The notes below the pieces were generated by a model. The model worked only from the letters and a program-made list of their open reading frames with translations, was not told the DNA's origin and did not search any database. Below are positions 10,025 to 18,267 of a stretch of DNA of 64,000 bases, piece by piece. This DNA comes from an uncultured Maribacter sp. (GTDB lineage Bacteria > Bacteroidota > Bacteroidia > Flavobacteriales > Flavobacteriaceae), in contig CANLTE010000002.1 of the NCBI GenBank assembly GCA_947493885.1, positions 1-64,000 on the forward strand. The letters are read 5' to 3'. The translations under genes were made by a program, and so were the position numbers. Numbering within the stretch: the first letter of the stretch is position 1; each line of letters starts with the position of its first letter.

Positions 10025-11041
10025 TCACTTTTTCGCTGCCGCTGCCATAAATTCTTCAGCCTTTTCAACCATTTTTTTACTTCCGCAGAAAAAAGGAACT
10101 CTTTCATGAAGTTCTGTAGGTTTAATATCCATAATTCTTGTGAATCCGTCAGTAGCTTTTCCATTTGCTTGTTCAGCTAAAAAAGCCATAGGGTTACATT
10201 CATACAATAAGCGTAGTTTTCCGTTAGCGGCTTTGCTACTTTTCGGGTACATGTAAATACCTCCTTTAATCATATTTCTGTGAAAATCGGAAACCAGAGA
10301 ACCTATATATCTTGAAGTGTAAGGCCTGTCACCTTCTTCTAATTGACAATATTTTATATAGTCTTTTACGCCCTGAGGAAAATGAATGTAGTTTCCTTCA
10401 TTTACGGAGTATATATTTCCTGTTTCTGGGAATTCCATATTGGGGTGCGAAAGGTAAAACGTTCCAATAGCCGGATTTAAAGTAAAACCATTAACGCCAT
10501 GCCCGGTAGTGTATACCAACATGGTTGATGTTCCGTATACAATATATCCCGCAGCAACTTGTTCGCTTCCTGGTTGTAAAAAATCTTCTAAGGTAACTGG
10601 AGTTCCAATAGGTGTAACTCTACGGTAGATAGAGAAAATGGTACCTACAGATACGTTTACATCAATATTAGAAGATCCATCTAAGGGATCTATAAGCACA
10701 ACGTACTTGTTTTGATGTTTAGCATCGTTGCTATTTATACTAATAAAATCATCTTCTTCTTCGGATGCAATTCCACATACAATTTCTCTGTTCTTAAGCG
10801 TTTGTATAAACGTGTCATTTGCTAAAACATCTAGTTTTTGTTGATCTTCACCTTGAATGTTTGTGTCTCCCGCGGCTCCAATAATATCAATTAATCCAGC
10901 TTTATTAACTTCATGATTAACCGCTTTAGCAGCCAAACGTAAGGCGTTAATTAATTTAGATAATTCTCCTGAAGAATATTGGAATTCCGATTGGTTTTCA
11001 ATGATGAACTCACCTAGAGTTTGGTACTTTTTTCCAATCAT
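10025..11041 (-). CDS. fbp: Fructose-1,6-bisphosphatase, class I
   Basis: The protein has 338 residues, normal for class I FBPase. The metal-binding motif [10 protein letters not shown] is present, together with EEEDDF upstream and a C-terminal [15 protein letters not shown] segment typical of the family. It hydrolyses fructose 1,6-bisphosphate to fructose 6-phosphate in gluconeogenesis, in the cytosol. It is divergent from the GNAT gene at 11147 and ends 20 bp from a bidirectional terminator. Confidence 0.97.
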   Translation of the reverse strand: MIGKKYQTLGEFIIENQSEFQYSSGELSKLINALRLAAKAVNHEVNKAGLIDIIGAAGDTNIQGEDQQKLDVLANDTFIQTLKNREIVCGIASEEEDDFISINSNDAKHQNKYVVLIDPLDGSSNIDVNVSVGTIFSIYRRVTPIGTPVTLEDFLQPGSEQVAAGYIVYGTSTMLVYTTGHGVNGFTLNPAIGTFYLSHPNMEFPETGNIYSVNEGNYIHFPQGVKDYIKYCQLEEGDRPYTSRYIGSLVSDFHRNMIKGGIYMYPKSSKAANGKLRLLYECNPMAFLAEQANGKATDGFTRIMDIKPTELHERVPFFCGSKKMVEKAEEFMAAAAKK

Positions 11042-11146
11042 TAATCGTAGTTTATTTACAAATATCGGGTTTTTTGTGATACTAAATAGAATTGGTGATA
11101 TTTGTCAATATAAAATTTATAACTTCGTGTTTTATTTGTAACAATT

Positions 11147-11626
11147 ATGAAATATATCATTCGAGAGAGTACTAAGTCAGACATGCCACAGGTGTTGGAT
11201 TTAATTAATGAACTAGCGGTTTTTGAGAAAGAAGAAGATGCTGTTGAAGTGACTGTTGATGATTTAATTGCAGATGGTTTTGGCCCTAAAAAAAGTTTTC
11301 ATTGCTTTGTTGCCGAAAATGAAGGTGATATTGTGGGAATGGCTTTGGTTTATCCAAGATACTCTACATGGAAAGGCCCAGTGATTCACTTAGAAGATTT
11401 AATTGTTAAAGAAAAAATGCGAGGTAGCGGTTTAGGAACTGCTTTGTTGAATGAGGTAGTTAAGTATGGCAGCGAATTAGGTGTAAAGCGCATCAGTTGG
11501 GAAGTGCTAGATTGGAACGACCCTGCGATAAACTTTTACGAAAGTAAAGGGGCAAATGTTATGCGTGATTGGAATGTGGTGCAACTGAATGAGACAGCGA
11601 TACATAATTATTTAAAGAAAATATAG
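11147..11626 (+). CDS. GNAT family N-acetyltransferase
   Basis: The protein has 159 residues with a complete GNAT fold. The acetyl-CoA loop is visible as VKEKMRGSGLGTALL, followed by the AINFYESKGA motif B. The sequence resembles spermidine/spermine or diamine N-acetyltransferases (early VLDLINELAVFEK, HLEDLIV), but the substrate cannot be fixed from sequence. It lies 34 bp upstream of aspartate kinase on the same strand and may share its transcript. Confidence 0.85.
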   Translation: MKYIIRESTKSDMPQVLDLINELAVFEKEEDAVEVTVDDLIADGFGPKKSFHCFVAENEGDIVGMALVYPRYSTWKGPVIHLEDLIVKEKMRGSGLGTALLNEVVKYGSELGVKRISWEVLDWNDPAINFYESKGANVMRDWNVVQLNETAIHNYLKKI

Positions 11627-11660
11627 TCATTTACCTGGGGTAAATAGAAAAGATAAATTA

Positions 11661-12911
11661 ATGAGAGTTTTTAAGTTTGGAGGGGCATCAGTAAAAGATG
11701 CAGACGGTGTAAAAAACGTTGTTAACGTATTAAAACAAGTAGGACATAACGATACTTTATTGGTTGTTTCCGCAATGGGTAAAACAACTAATGCTATGGA
11801 AGTTTTAGTGCATAGCTACTTTAATAATAAAGAGGCAATTTCAGCTTCGTTACAAGAAATAATAGATTATCACGATGGTATTTTAAAGGGGCTTTTTAGT
11901 ACTAATCAACATAAGGTTTACGAAAAGGTGAAAACTTTATTTGAAGAAGTCAAGGGATTTTTGACATGGAATAAATCTCCGAACTATAATTTTGTGTACG
12001 ACCAAATTGTTGGATATGCTGAATTAATTTCTACTACAATTATTAGTGAATATTTTCAGGAAATAGGTATAGCTAACACTTGGTTAGATGTTAGAAAGTT
12101 TATAAAAACAGATAGTAACTACCGAGATGGAGTAGTGGATTGGGATAAAACTCAAGAACTTGTTTCCAAGGGAATAAACAATAAATTACTAAATATTACC
12201 CAAGGCTTTTTAGGAAGTGAGGATAATAATTTTACTACCACTTTAGGTAGGGAAGGGTCTGATTATACGGCTGCTATTTTAGCATACTGTTTAAATGCAG
12301 AGTCTGTTACTATTTGGAAAGACGTTCCTGGGGTTTTAAATGCAGACCCAAGGTATTTTAAAGAAACGCAGTTGTTAAATAAAATATCGTACCGAGAAGC
12401 TATTGAATTGGCTTTTTATGGAGCATCTGTAATTCACCCTAAAACATTACAGCCACTTCAAAGAAAAGAAATACCGTTGCATGTAAAATCTTTTATTAAT
12501 CCAAAAGATGCAGGCACAACCGTGGGTAAAGGAAATGGTATTGAACCTAAAGTGCCTTGTTTTATTGTTAAGAAAAATCAGGTATTAATGAAGCTTTCTT
12601 CGCTTGACTTTTCGTTTATCGTTGAAAATAACATTAGCGAACTTTTTAAGTTACTTCACGATCATAGAATGAAGGTAGACTTAATCCAGAATTCTGCAAT
12701 TAGTTTTTCGGTTTGTATAGACAATAAATTTGGAGGTCTTGAAGATTTACTAGCTATTCTTAAAGGAAAATTTAATGTAGAATATCATACAGATGTGTCG
12801 TTGTATACCATTAGACATTTTAATACTGAAGCTATTGCTTCTTTACAAAACGGTCATGAAGTGCTTTTAGAGCAACGCGCCAAAGAAACCGTACAGTTGG
12901 TAGTAAGGTAA
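11661..12911 (+). CDS. Aspartate kinase
   Basis: The protein has 416 residues and is monofunctional. The amino-acid kinase domain starts MRVFKFGGASV and includes TTLGREGSDYTA (aspartate/ATP site) and IWKDVPGVLNADP. A C-terminal ACT region follows from about residue 300. It phosphorylates L-aspartate as the first step towards lysine, threonine, methionine and diaminopimelate. No homoserine dehydrogenase domain is fused and no other pathway gene is adjacent. The isoform class (lysC or thrA type) is not decided here. Confidence 0.93.
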   Translation: MRVFKFGGASVKDADGVKNVVNVLKQVGHNDTLLVVSAMGKTTNAMEVLVHSYFNNKEAISASLQEIIDYHDGILKGLFSTNQHKVYEKVKTLFEEVKGFLTWNKSPNYNFVYDQIVGYAELISTTIISEYFQEIGIANTWLDVRKFIKTDSNYRDGVVDWDKTQELVSKGINNKLLNITQGFLGSEDNNFTTTLGREGSDYTAAILAYCLNAESVTIWKDVPGVLNADPRYFKETQLLNKISYREAIELAFYGASVIHPKTLQPLQRKEIPLHVKSFINPKDAGTTVGKGNGIEPKVPCFIVKKNQVLMKLSSLDFSFIVENNISELFKLLHDHRMKVDLIQNSAISFSVCIDNKFGGLEDLLAILKGKFNVEYHTDVSLYTIRHFNTEAIASLQNGHEVLLEQRAKETVQLVVR

Positions 12912-12987
12912 ATCGCAATCTTAAATGTTAAAATAGGTTACTCCTTTTGTGATTTTCCTATATTTATAGTTACGTAATTTTTAATCT

Positions 12988-14808
12988 ATGGGATTAGTAA
13001 CCGCCAAAGAAGTAGCTAAGGCTATTAATTTGGACAAATATGGTTTTCTTGGAACTTTCATGGGCTGGATGCTTATGAAGGTTACCCGAATATCCAGTAT
13101 GAACAGGTTTTATGATGCAAAAAAGCATTTATCTGGTTCTGATTTTTTAGATGCTATATTAGAGTATTACGATATTGATTTTGATGTTCCAGAGGAGGAC
13201 TTTAAAAGGTTGCCAAAACAAGGGCCCTATATCACCATTTCTAATCATCCACTGGGGGGTATTGATGGGGTTTTATTGCTAAAATTGTTACTTAAACACA
13301 GGCCGGACTTTAAGATTATGGCCAATTTTCTTTTGCAACGTATAAAACCAATGGAGCCCTATATTTTACCGGTTAATCCATTTGAAAATCATAAAGATGT
13401 TAAAAGTAGTGTTGCAGGATTCAAAAATGCAATGTCTCATATAAATCAAGGTTATCCATTAGGAATTTTTCCAGCGGGGGAGGTGTCAACACATAAAGAT
13501 GGTAAGTTGGTAATAGATAAACCTTGGGAAGAATCTGCACTTAAGTTAATACGAAAATCAAACGTGCCGGTTGTGCCTATCTATTTTCACGCTAAGAATA
13601 GTAATTTGTTTTATCGCTTATCTAAAATTAGCGATGTTTTTAGAACGGCTAAATTACCGTCGGAGGTGTATTCTCAAAAAAATAGACCTATTAAAGTTCG
13701 TATTGGGCAACCCATATCAGTAAAAACACAGCAGGAGTATGAATCACTAGAAGATTTTACAGAGTTACTGCGAAAAAAAACATATATACTTGCCAATGCT
13801 TATGAAAAAGAGCGTTTAATAGATCAAATACCTACGACCTTAAAAATTCCTAAGCCTCCTAAAAAAATTGCGTCGGCAGTACGTAAAGAGGTCATGCAAG
13901 GCGAAATAGAAAAACTTAGAGAAAAGGATTGCCGTTTGTTGCAAAGTAAAAACTATGAGGTTTTTTTAGCACAAGAAAAGGACATGCCTTTTATTTTAAA
14001 AGAAATAGGAAGACAACGCGAAATAACGTTTAGAGCTATTGGTGAAGGTACCAACAATGCTATAGATTTAGATGTTTTTGATTCGTATTATCATCATTTG
14101 TTTCTTTGGGATGATACCGAAAAATGTATAGTTGGTGCATACCGAATGGGAATGGGTTCTGAAATTTTTAAAAAATATGGTATTGATGGTTTTTATCTTC
14201 AAGATTTGTTTAGGGTAGAGCCCGAACTTTATGCCATGATGGAGAATTCCATTGAAATGGGTAGAGCTTATATTGTAAAAGAATATCAACAAAAACCTAT
14301 GCCTTTGTTTTTGCTTTGGAAGGGCATTGTGCATACTACTTTGAGGCATCCAGAGCATAAATATTTAATAGGCGGGGTGAGTATTAGTAATCAGTTTTCT
14401 AACTTTTCAAAATCATTGATGATTGAGTTTATGAAATCTAATTACTGGGATCCCTATGTAGCACAATACATAAGACCTAAAAAGGAGTTTAAAGTGCAGC
14501 TTAAAGATGCCGACAAAGAATTTGTTTTTGATGCTACTCAGGCCGATTTAAATAAGTTTGATAAACTTATTGATGAGGTAGAACCTGGTAGTTTGCGTTT
14601 ACCAGTGCTTATTAAAAAATATATAAAACAAAACGCTAAAGTAGTTGCGTTTAATGTAGATCCACTTTTTAATAACTCGGTTGACGGTTTAATGTATATA
14701 AAAATAGCCGATTTGCCAGAAAGTACTGTAAAACCTGTTATGGAAGAATTTCAGGCTGAGCTAGAACGCAAAATGAGTGACGCCATGATGGTGTCGGAAA
14801 AGGAGTAA
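12988..14808 (+). CDS. Bifunctional acyltransferase, PlsC-like plus GNAT/OlsB-like (OlsF-type)
   Basis: The protein has 606 residues and two domains. Residues about 60-280 are a PlsC-like lysophospholipid acyltransferase with ISNHPLGGID (an H-x5-D form of the HX4D box seen in the hemolysin-type branch) and FPAGEVS. Residues about 310-520 are a hemolysin/OlsB-type acyl-transferring GNAT domain (FRAIGEG, DSYYHHLFLWD, ELGRAYI-like EMGRAYIVKEYQ). This fusion matches OlsF, which makes ornithine lipids by N- and O-acylation; glycine lipids are an alternative in Bacteroidota. It is probably attached to the inner face of the membrane. Domain calls are firm; the substrate is inferred. Confidence 0.8.
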   Translation: MGLVTAKEVAKAINLDKYGFLGTFMGWMLMKVTRISSMNRFYDAKKHLSGSDFLDAILEYYDIDFDVPEEDFKRLPKQGPYITISNHPLGGIDGVLLLKLLLKHRPDFKIMANFLLQRIKPMEPYILPVNPFENHKDVKSSVAGFKNAMSHINQGYPLGIFPAGEVSTHKDGKLVIDKPWEESALKLIRKSNVPVVPIYFHAKNSNLFYRLSKISDVFRTAKLPSEVYSQKNRPIKVRIGQPISVKTQQEYESLEDFTELLRKKTYILANAYEKERLIDQIPTTLKIPKPPKKIASAVRKEVMQGEIEKLREKDCRLLQSKNYEVFLAQEKDMPFILKEIGRQREITFRAIGEGTNNAIDLDVFDSYYHHLFLWDDTEKCIVGAYRMGMGSEIFKKYGIDGFYLQDLFRVEPELYAMMENSIEMGRAYIVKEYQQKPMPLFLLWKGIVHTTLRHPEHKYLIGGVSISNQFSNFSKSLMIEFMKSNYWDPYVAQYIRPKKEFKVQLKDADKEFVFDATQADLNKFDKLIDEVEPGSLRLPVLIKKYIKQNAKVVAFNVDPLFNNSVDGLMYIKIADLPESTVKPVMEEFQAELERKMSDAMMVSEKE

Positions 14809-14810
14809 TC

Positions 14811-15398
14811 TTATTCTAAAAAACCTGTACTGTCTATTTCTAAAATAGTATGGTCTTCTTTATAGTTTCTTGCGCTACTATATTTCCAATCTACAGCCTC
14901 CGTTACAAAACCGCATTCTACAGGATTGTTATGAATATAGTCTATTTTTTGTTTAATAACGCTTTCGCTCCATAATTCTATTGGTTTATTATGATGCTGC
15001 CAAAATTGGTATTTACTTGTTGTTGCATTCTTTTTTCCAGCTCTTGTAAACATCCATAATAACCATTCTTTTCTACTTTCTTGTGGATTGTCTTTTATCG
15101 CTTCTATTGTTTTTGTTGCAGTGTGTCTTTTAAAATCCCGCAATAATTCTGATGGTTGTTCATTGGTACTTCTAAATATAAAATGTACCCTTCGATTGCC
15201 CTCAGGACAGGCTTAGTTAGGCATAAAACAATAGGCATACAGTTCCATACCTTTTTCTTTTCTACAATAATCAATGCTGTCTGTTAGCACATTAAAATAA
15301 GCTTGTCTAGTGAAAACATCTATCCAATATACTGTAGCAAAACTTACAAAGTAAAGTCCTCTTTTGTTATGAAATTTATATTTTCTGCTCACAATCAC
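14811..15398 (-). pseudogene. REP-associated tyrosine transposase (RAYT, Y1), interrupted
   Basis: The N-terminal part (from a GTG near 15392-15398 to 15214) encodes a RAYT start (SRKYKFHNKRGLYFVSF, AYCFMPN). The frame then hits TAA and continues in the same frame as VHFIFRSTNEQ to the end at 14811, including the catalytic-Tyr motif YIHNNPVE. The family motif at the break is FMPNHVH, the HUH metal site. Here the first His is replaced by about 27 bp containing the stop and a REP-like sequence (15188-15213). The two frames are otherwise intact and collinear. This is an inactivated Y1 transposase that would process REP hairpins. It ends 3 bp after the OlsF-like gene. Confidence 0.88.
15188..15213. 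repeat. REP-like unit inside the RAYT gene
   Basis: The sequence reads CCCTTCGA, five bases, CTCAGG, then ACAGGCTT. The outer blocks match the unit at 33022-33042 (CCCTTCGA and CTCAGG on its minus strand) and a dispersed palindrome known from many bacterial genomes. It occupies the exact place of the first His codon of the HUH motif. Confidence 0.6.
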
Positions 15399-15475
15399 AA
15401 AATACAGAAAATTTTCTTAGAAAAGAGGTTGGAGATATTTCTTTTTTCTTGCTCATGCACGGCACTAGTGAATAC
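15331..15475. repeat. Direct repeat, copy A (RAYT 5' end and upstream region)
   Basis: About 145 bp are shared with 16097-16242 in the same orientation, with scattered mismatches (roughly 85 percent identity by eye). The copy spans the RAYT start codon, its first 20 codons and about 80 bp upstream, ending in CACTAGTG and AATACT palindromic motifs. Confidence 0.8.
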
Positions 15476-15617
15476 TAGCGCCTAGCGGGGACAGTATTAT
15501 AGATTACTTACTTTGTCAATATTCAATATCGTATTGGAAATAATGAGATTTTTGGTAATTTTGTTGTTTTGATTACTCTATGCGGCACCAGTAGATACTA
15601 GCGCTAGCGGGGATACT
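15459..15617. repeat. Palindromic REP-like cluster upstream of the RAYT
   Basis: Two related units lie here: 15463-15498 (CACTAGTG, then AATACT and AGTATT arms around a CTAGCG duplication) and 15585-15617 (CCAGTA and TACTGG arms around CTAGCGCTAG). A third, shorter match sits at 16229-16242 in copy B. They share GATACTAGCG-type cores followed by GGGGA. Position beside a RAYT suggests they are its cognate REP sequences. Confidence 0.5.
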
Positions 15618-15633
15618 GGCTGCAGCAGAGGTA

Positions 15634-16065
15634 CTATTGGATACCAGCAGTATCTGAACAAGTTAACAAATGAGAAAACGTATTGTAATGCTTAACATTT
15701 TCAAATTTGAATTTTAAAATGGTGTCGGTAGTTTTATTTCTTAAAATTAATAATAAACTGTTTTTCTTTTTCGAAATAGTGTCACCAATACTTATATAGT
15801 TGAATAAATCATTTTGTTGTAATGTGAGCATAATAATTTTCTTTTTTCCGTTTTTATCAATTGTTATTTTTTTTTCGGAATGGTCTTTTTTGTCTATTAA
15901 TTTATTAGTTACTATTCCTGAAAAAGAACTTTCACAAACGCTATGAACATAATCCAATAAAAACTTTTCTTTGGGGGTAACCATGTTATCATAGTTGAAG
16001 AAAAAAATGCCAACAAACCAGATTATAAATGATATTGCTATAAAATGTACTTTATTTAGTTTCAT
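15634..16065 (-). CDS. Hypothetical membrane-anchored protein
   Basis: The protein has 143 residues with one N-terminal membrane segment (residues about 7-23, IAISFIIWFVGIFFFNY), then a Lys-rich soluble region with several beta strands (GIVTNKLIDKK, GKKKIIMLTLQQND). I do not recognise the family. It sits between the two RAYT-derived repeats. Its last codons run into palindromic repeat DNA at 15634-15655, so its natural C-terminus may have been altered. Confidence 0.55.
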   Translation of the reverse strand: MKLNKVHFIAISFIIWFVGIFFFNYDNMVTPKEKFLLDYVHSVCESSFSGIVTNKLIDKKDHSEKKITIDKNGKKKIIMLTLQQNDLFNYISIGDTISKKKNSLLLILRNKTTDTILKFKFENVKHYNTFSHLLTCSDTAGIQ

Positions 16066-16096
16066 GATTGTTCTTAGACAAACGTCAATTTAACAC

Positions 16097-16242
16097 ACTG
16101 TAGCAAAACACACAAAATAAAGTACTCTTTTGGTATGAAATCTATATTTTCTGTTCATAATTACAAAATGAAGAAAATTTTCTCAGAAATGAGGTTGGAG
16201 ATATTTCTTTTTTCTTACTTATTTACTGCACTAGTGGATACT
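16097..16242. repeat. Direct repeat, copy B: remnant of a second RAYT 5' end
   Basis: This is the counterpart of 15331-15475. On the minus strand, from an ATG at 16158, it encodes NRKYRFHTKRVLYFVCFATV, clearly homologous to the RAYT start, and then stops resembling it. It is a dead fragment left by duplication or by a second element. Confidence 0.75.
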
Positions 16243-16249
16243 TGGACTG

Positions 16250-16270
16250 GCTGATAATACTGCTATCAGC
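16250..16270 (-). terminator. Hairpin after the arsN-like gene
   Basis: GCTGATA at 16250-16256 pairs with TATCAGC at 16264-16270 around a 7-nt loop and abuts the stop codon at 16271. There is no T-run, so it may be a REP-type hairpin with a weak 3'-end role. Confidence 0.4.
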
Positions 16271-16759
16271 TTAACCAACTCCAACAACATTACTTCTTCT
16301 TTCAAAAAGTAAATTGTCTTTCCAAATACCATGTAATTTGCCTATGCGTTCTCGTTTTCCTATATAGCGAAAACCAACAGCTTCATGAAGTTTAATACTC
16401 CCTAGGTTTTCTGGAAAAATTCCTGATTGTAGTGTCCAAAAACCAAGTTTTTCACTTTCTGTAATGAGTTGTAACATTAGCTTTTTTCCGATTCCGAATC
16501 CCCGATGTTTTGCGGAAACATAAACACTTATTTCGGCAACGCCTCCATATACGCATCGGCTTGAAACTGGAGACAATGCCGCCCAACCCACCACCGTACT
16601 TTCTTTTAAGGCAACAAACCTGCATTGTTGAAGATGTGCTGAATCCCAATCGCTATAATTTGGCGCTGTAGTTTCAAATGTGGCAAACCCAGTTGCAATA
16701 CCTTCTTCATATATTTTGGAAACGGCCTTCCAATGTGATGCTTGCATGCCTATAATCAT
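16271..16759 (-). CDS. GNAT acetyltransferase, ArsN/phosphinothricin type
   Basis: The protein has 162 residues and matches the PAT/ArsN1 branch: IYEEGIATGFATFET near the start, then VYVSAKHRGFGIGKKLMLQLI (acetyl-CoA loop) and GSIKLHEAVGFRYIG. Such enzymes acetylate phosphinothricin or arsinothricin. Its position after arsR and a DUF6428 gene favours an arsenic-related role. It is the last gene of that operon, 43 bp after DUF6428. The substrate is inferred from context. Confidence 0.82.
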   Translation of the reverse strand: MIIGMQASHWKAVSKIYEEGIATGFATFETTAPNYSDWDSAHLQQCRFVALKESTVVGWAALSPVSSRCVYGGVAEISVYVSAKHRGFGIGKKLMLQLITESEKLGFWTLQSGIFPENLGSIKLHEAVGFRYIGKRERIGKLHGIWKDNLLFERRSNVVGVG

Positions 16760-16802
16760 AATCGTAAAATAAATGCCAGATACTACTATCTGGCATTGTT
16801 AA

Positions 16803-17288
16803 TTAGCAGCAACCACTACCAGAGCAGCATGCTTCTTCTTGTTTGTTTCCTTCGGCCGGAATTCCGCAGAGTTCTTTTGCCTTACAATCGGTTTGCTCTA
16901 CACTAAGTTTTATGGTTAAATTGTTTTCTTGAATGGTAAAGTCGTTTACAAAAAGTTGTGCAGTGTGAAAGTTACTATTACTATATTCAAATTTAACTTC
17001 GGCATCTTTTACCATAGGTTTTAAACGGTCTACTTTGTTGAGGATGCCAAGTGCTTTTGAACCTGTCATGTAATCAGTTTTGTTTTCTTCATTTGGACTC
17101 TCCCAAAGTTGGATAATGGTTTCTTTCCAAAAGTCAACTCCAGCACCACAATCAACTGAATCCACTATTATGTTTTTTACTTCGGTAATATGATAGTTTG
17201 GACGAACAAGTTCTCCTGAACGATATTCAAAAAGGATATTTTTATATCGGTTTGTTTGTAAGATATCCAATAATTCCTGTGTTTTCAT
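16803..17288 (-). CDS. DUF6428 family protein, arsenic-cluster type
   Basis: The protein has 161 residues and matches DUF6428 (FEYRSGELVRPNYHITEVKN, CGAGVDFWKETIIQLWE). It ends in a Cys-rich tail with five Cys in the last 11 residues (CCSGSGCC), which could bind thiophilic metals or metalloids. The family commonly follows ArsR-type regulators in Bacteroidota. Its function is not established. It lies 10 bp downstream of the ArsR gene. Confidence 0.82.
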   Translation of the reverse strand: MKTQELLDILQTNRYKNILFEYRSGELVRPNYHITEVKNIIVDSVDCGAGVDFWKETIIQLWESPNEENKTDYMTGSKALGILNKVDRLKPMVKDAEVKFEYSNSNFHTAQLFVNDFTIQENNLTIKLSVEQTDCKAKELCGIPAEGNKQEEACCSGSGCC

Positions 17289-17298
17289 AATAAAATAT

Positions 17299-17622
17299 TT
17301 AGCAACAATTAAATTTTGTTTTATTGAAAAATGCGTTTAATAATTCCTGTATTTCTTGCCATTTTTCGATATTAATGCAATAGCAAACTTTTTTTCCTTC
17401 TATTTCTCCTTTTATTAATTGAATACTTTTAAGCTCTTTTAAATGCTGAGAAATAGTGGGTTGGGCGAGACCTATTTCATCTACAATATCATTGCAAATG
17501 CAGGATTGTTGTTTGCTGATGTATTGAAGAATAGCAATACGTGCTGGATTAGCAAGTACTTTAAAAATTACAGCTAACTCGTTTTGAGCCGAATTAAATA
17601 TTTGAGTTTTAGTGATGCCCAT
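17299..17622 (-). CDS. ArsR/SmtB family transcriptional repressor
   Basis: The protein has 107 residues with a winged helix-turn-helix (EIGLAQPTISQHLKELKS). The segment QQSCICND gives a Cys-x-Cys pair just before the recognition helix, the position of the metalloid-binding ELCVCDL motif of ArsR. A Cys pair also ends the protein. It probably represses this operon (DUF6428, arsN-like) and is released by arsenite or a related ligand. No acr3, arsB or arsC gene follows, so the cluster is short. Confidence 0.87.
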   Translation of the reverse strand: MGITKTQIFNSAQNELAVIFKVLANPARIAILQYISKQQSCICNDIVDEIGLAQPTISQHLKELKSIQLIKGEIEGKKVCYCINIEKWQEIQELLNAFFNKTKFNCC

Positions 17623-17664
17623 AACATATCTATATATTGCAATATTACGATAATAAAATGAAAT

Positions 17665-17712
17665 AAAAAAATCAACAGTGTTTAGCGAAGTCGAAAACGC
17701 GGTTGATTTTTT
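17665..17712 (-). terminator. Terminator of the DUF4870 gene
   Basis: AAAAAATCAAC at 17665-17675 pairs with GTTGATTTTTT at 17702-17712. It lies directly after the stop codon at 17719 and ends in a T-run on the minus strand. Confidence 0.7.
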
Positions 17713-17718
17713 TATTCT

Positions 17719-18210
17719 CTATAAACTTTTAAACCAATCTTGAAATAAATCACCAACAATCATAACTGGTTTTTTAGATTCGCCAAAAGCTCCAATTAAA
17801 CTCATAATCCATAATGCAAGTGGAATTACCCAAGCAATAAGGTTTAGTAAAGGTATCAGGCCTAATAAAAATCCAAGAATCCATATACCAAGTACCTGTC
17901 GGATATAGAATGAACCTAATTCTGTTTTATCTTTGTTCATAATAAGTGCAATTATCCACCCAAGAGGAGTAAGATGTGAAATTATTGCGATGTTTTTTCC
18001 ACTGTCGGGGTTTGAAGAGTCAAATGCTTCTTTAGCACTGTCAGCAAACTCTTTGGTTTTATCTTTAGCTGATTCAAAAACGTCTTCAGCTTTATCTCCT
18101 AAATCTTTTGCTGCTTCTTTGGCATCTTCGCCGAACTCTTTTGCTTTCTCCTTTGCAGCATCAAAAGCATCTTCTGCTTTGTCTCCAAAATTTTTATCTT
18201 CCTCAGCCAT
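17719..18210 (-). CDS. DUF4870-like membrane protein with LEA-like amphipathic repeats
   Basis: The protein has 163 residues. Residues about 5-67 consist of imperfect 11-residue, charged, Ala-rich repeats (DKAEDAFDAAKEKAKEFG and two further copies), resembling LEA or apolipoprotein-like amphipathic helices. Residues 70-160 match DUF4870, with three hydrophobic segments (NIAIISHLTPLGWIIALIM, QVLGIWILGFLLGLIPLL, WVIPLALWIMSLIGAF). The protein is probably an inner-membrane protein with a membrane-surface helix that could act under osmotic or drying stress. That role is inferred. Confidence 0.78.
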   Translation of the reverse strand: MAEEDKNFGDKAEDAFDAAKEKAKEFGEDAKEAAKDLGDKAEDVFESAKDKTKEFADSAKEAFDSSNPDSGKNIAIISHLTPLGWIIALIMNKDKTELGSFYIRQVLGIWILGFLLGLIPLLNLIAWVIPLALWIMSLIGAFGESKKPVMIVGDLFQDWFKSL

Positions 18211-18267
18211 AATGTTAATTTTTTGGTGGTTATATAAATTCTTTTAAATGTAATAAATATTTAAGTG

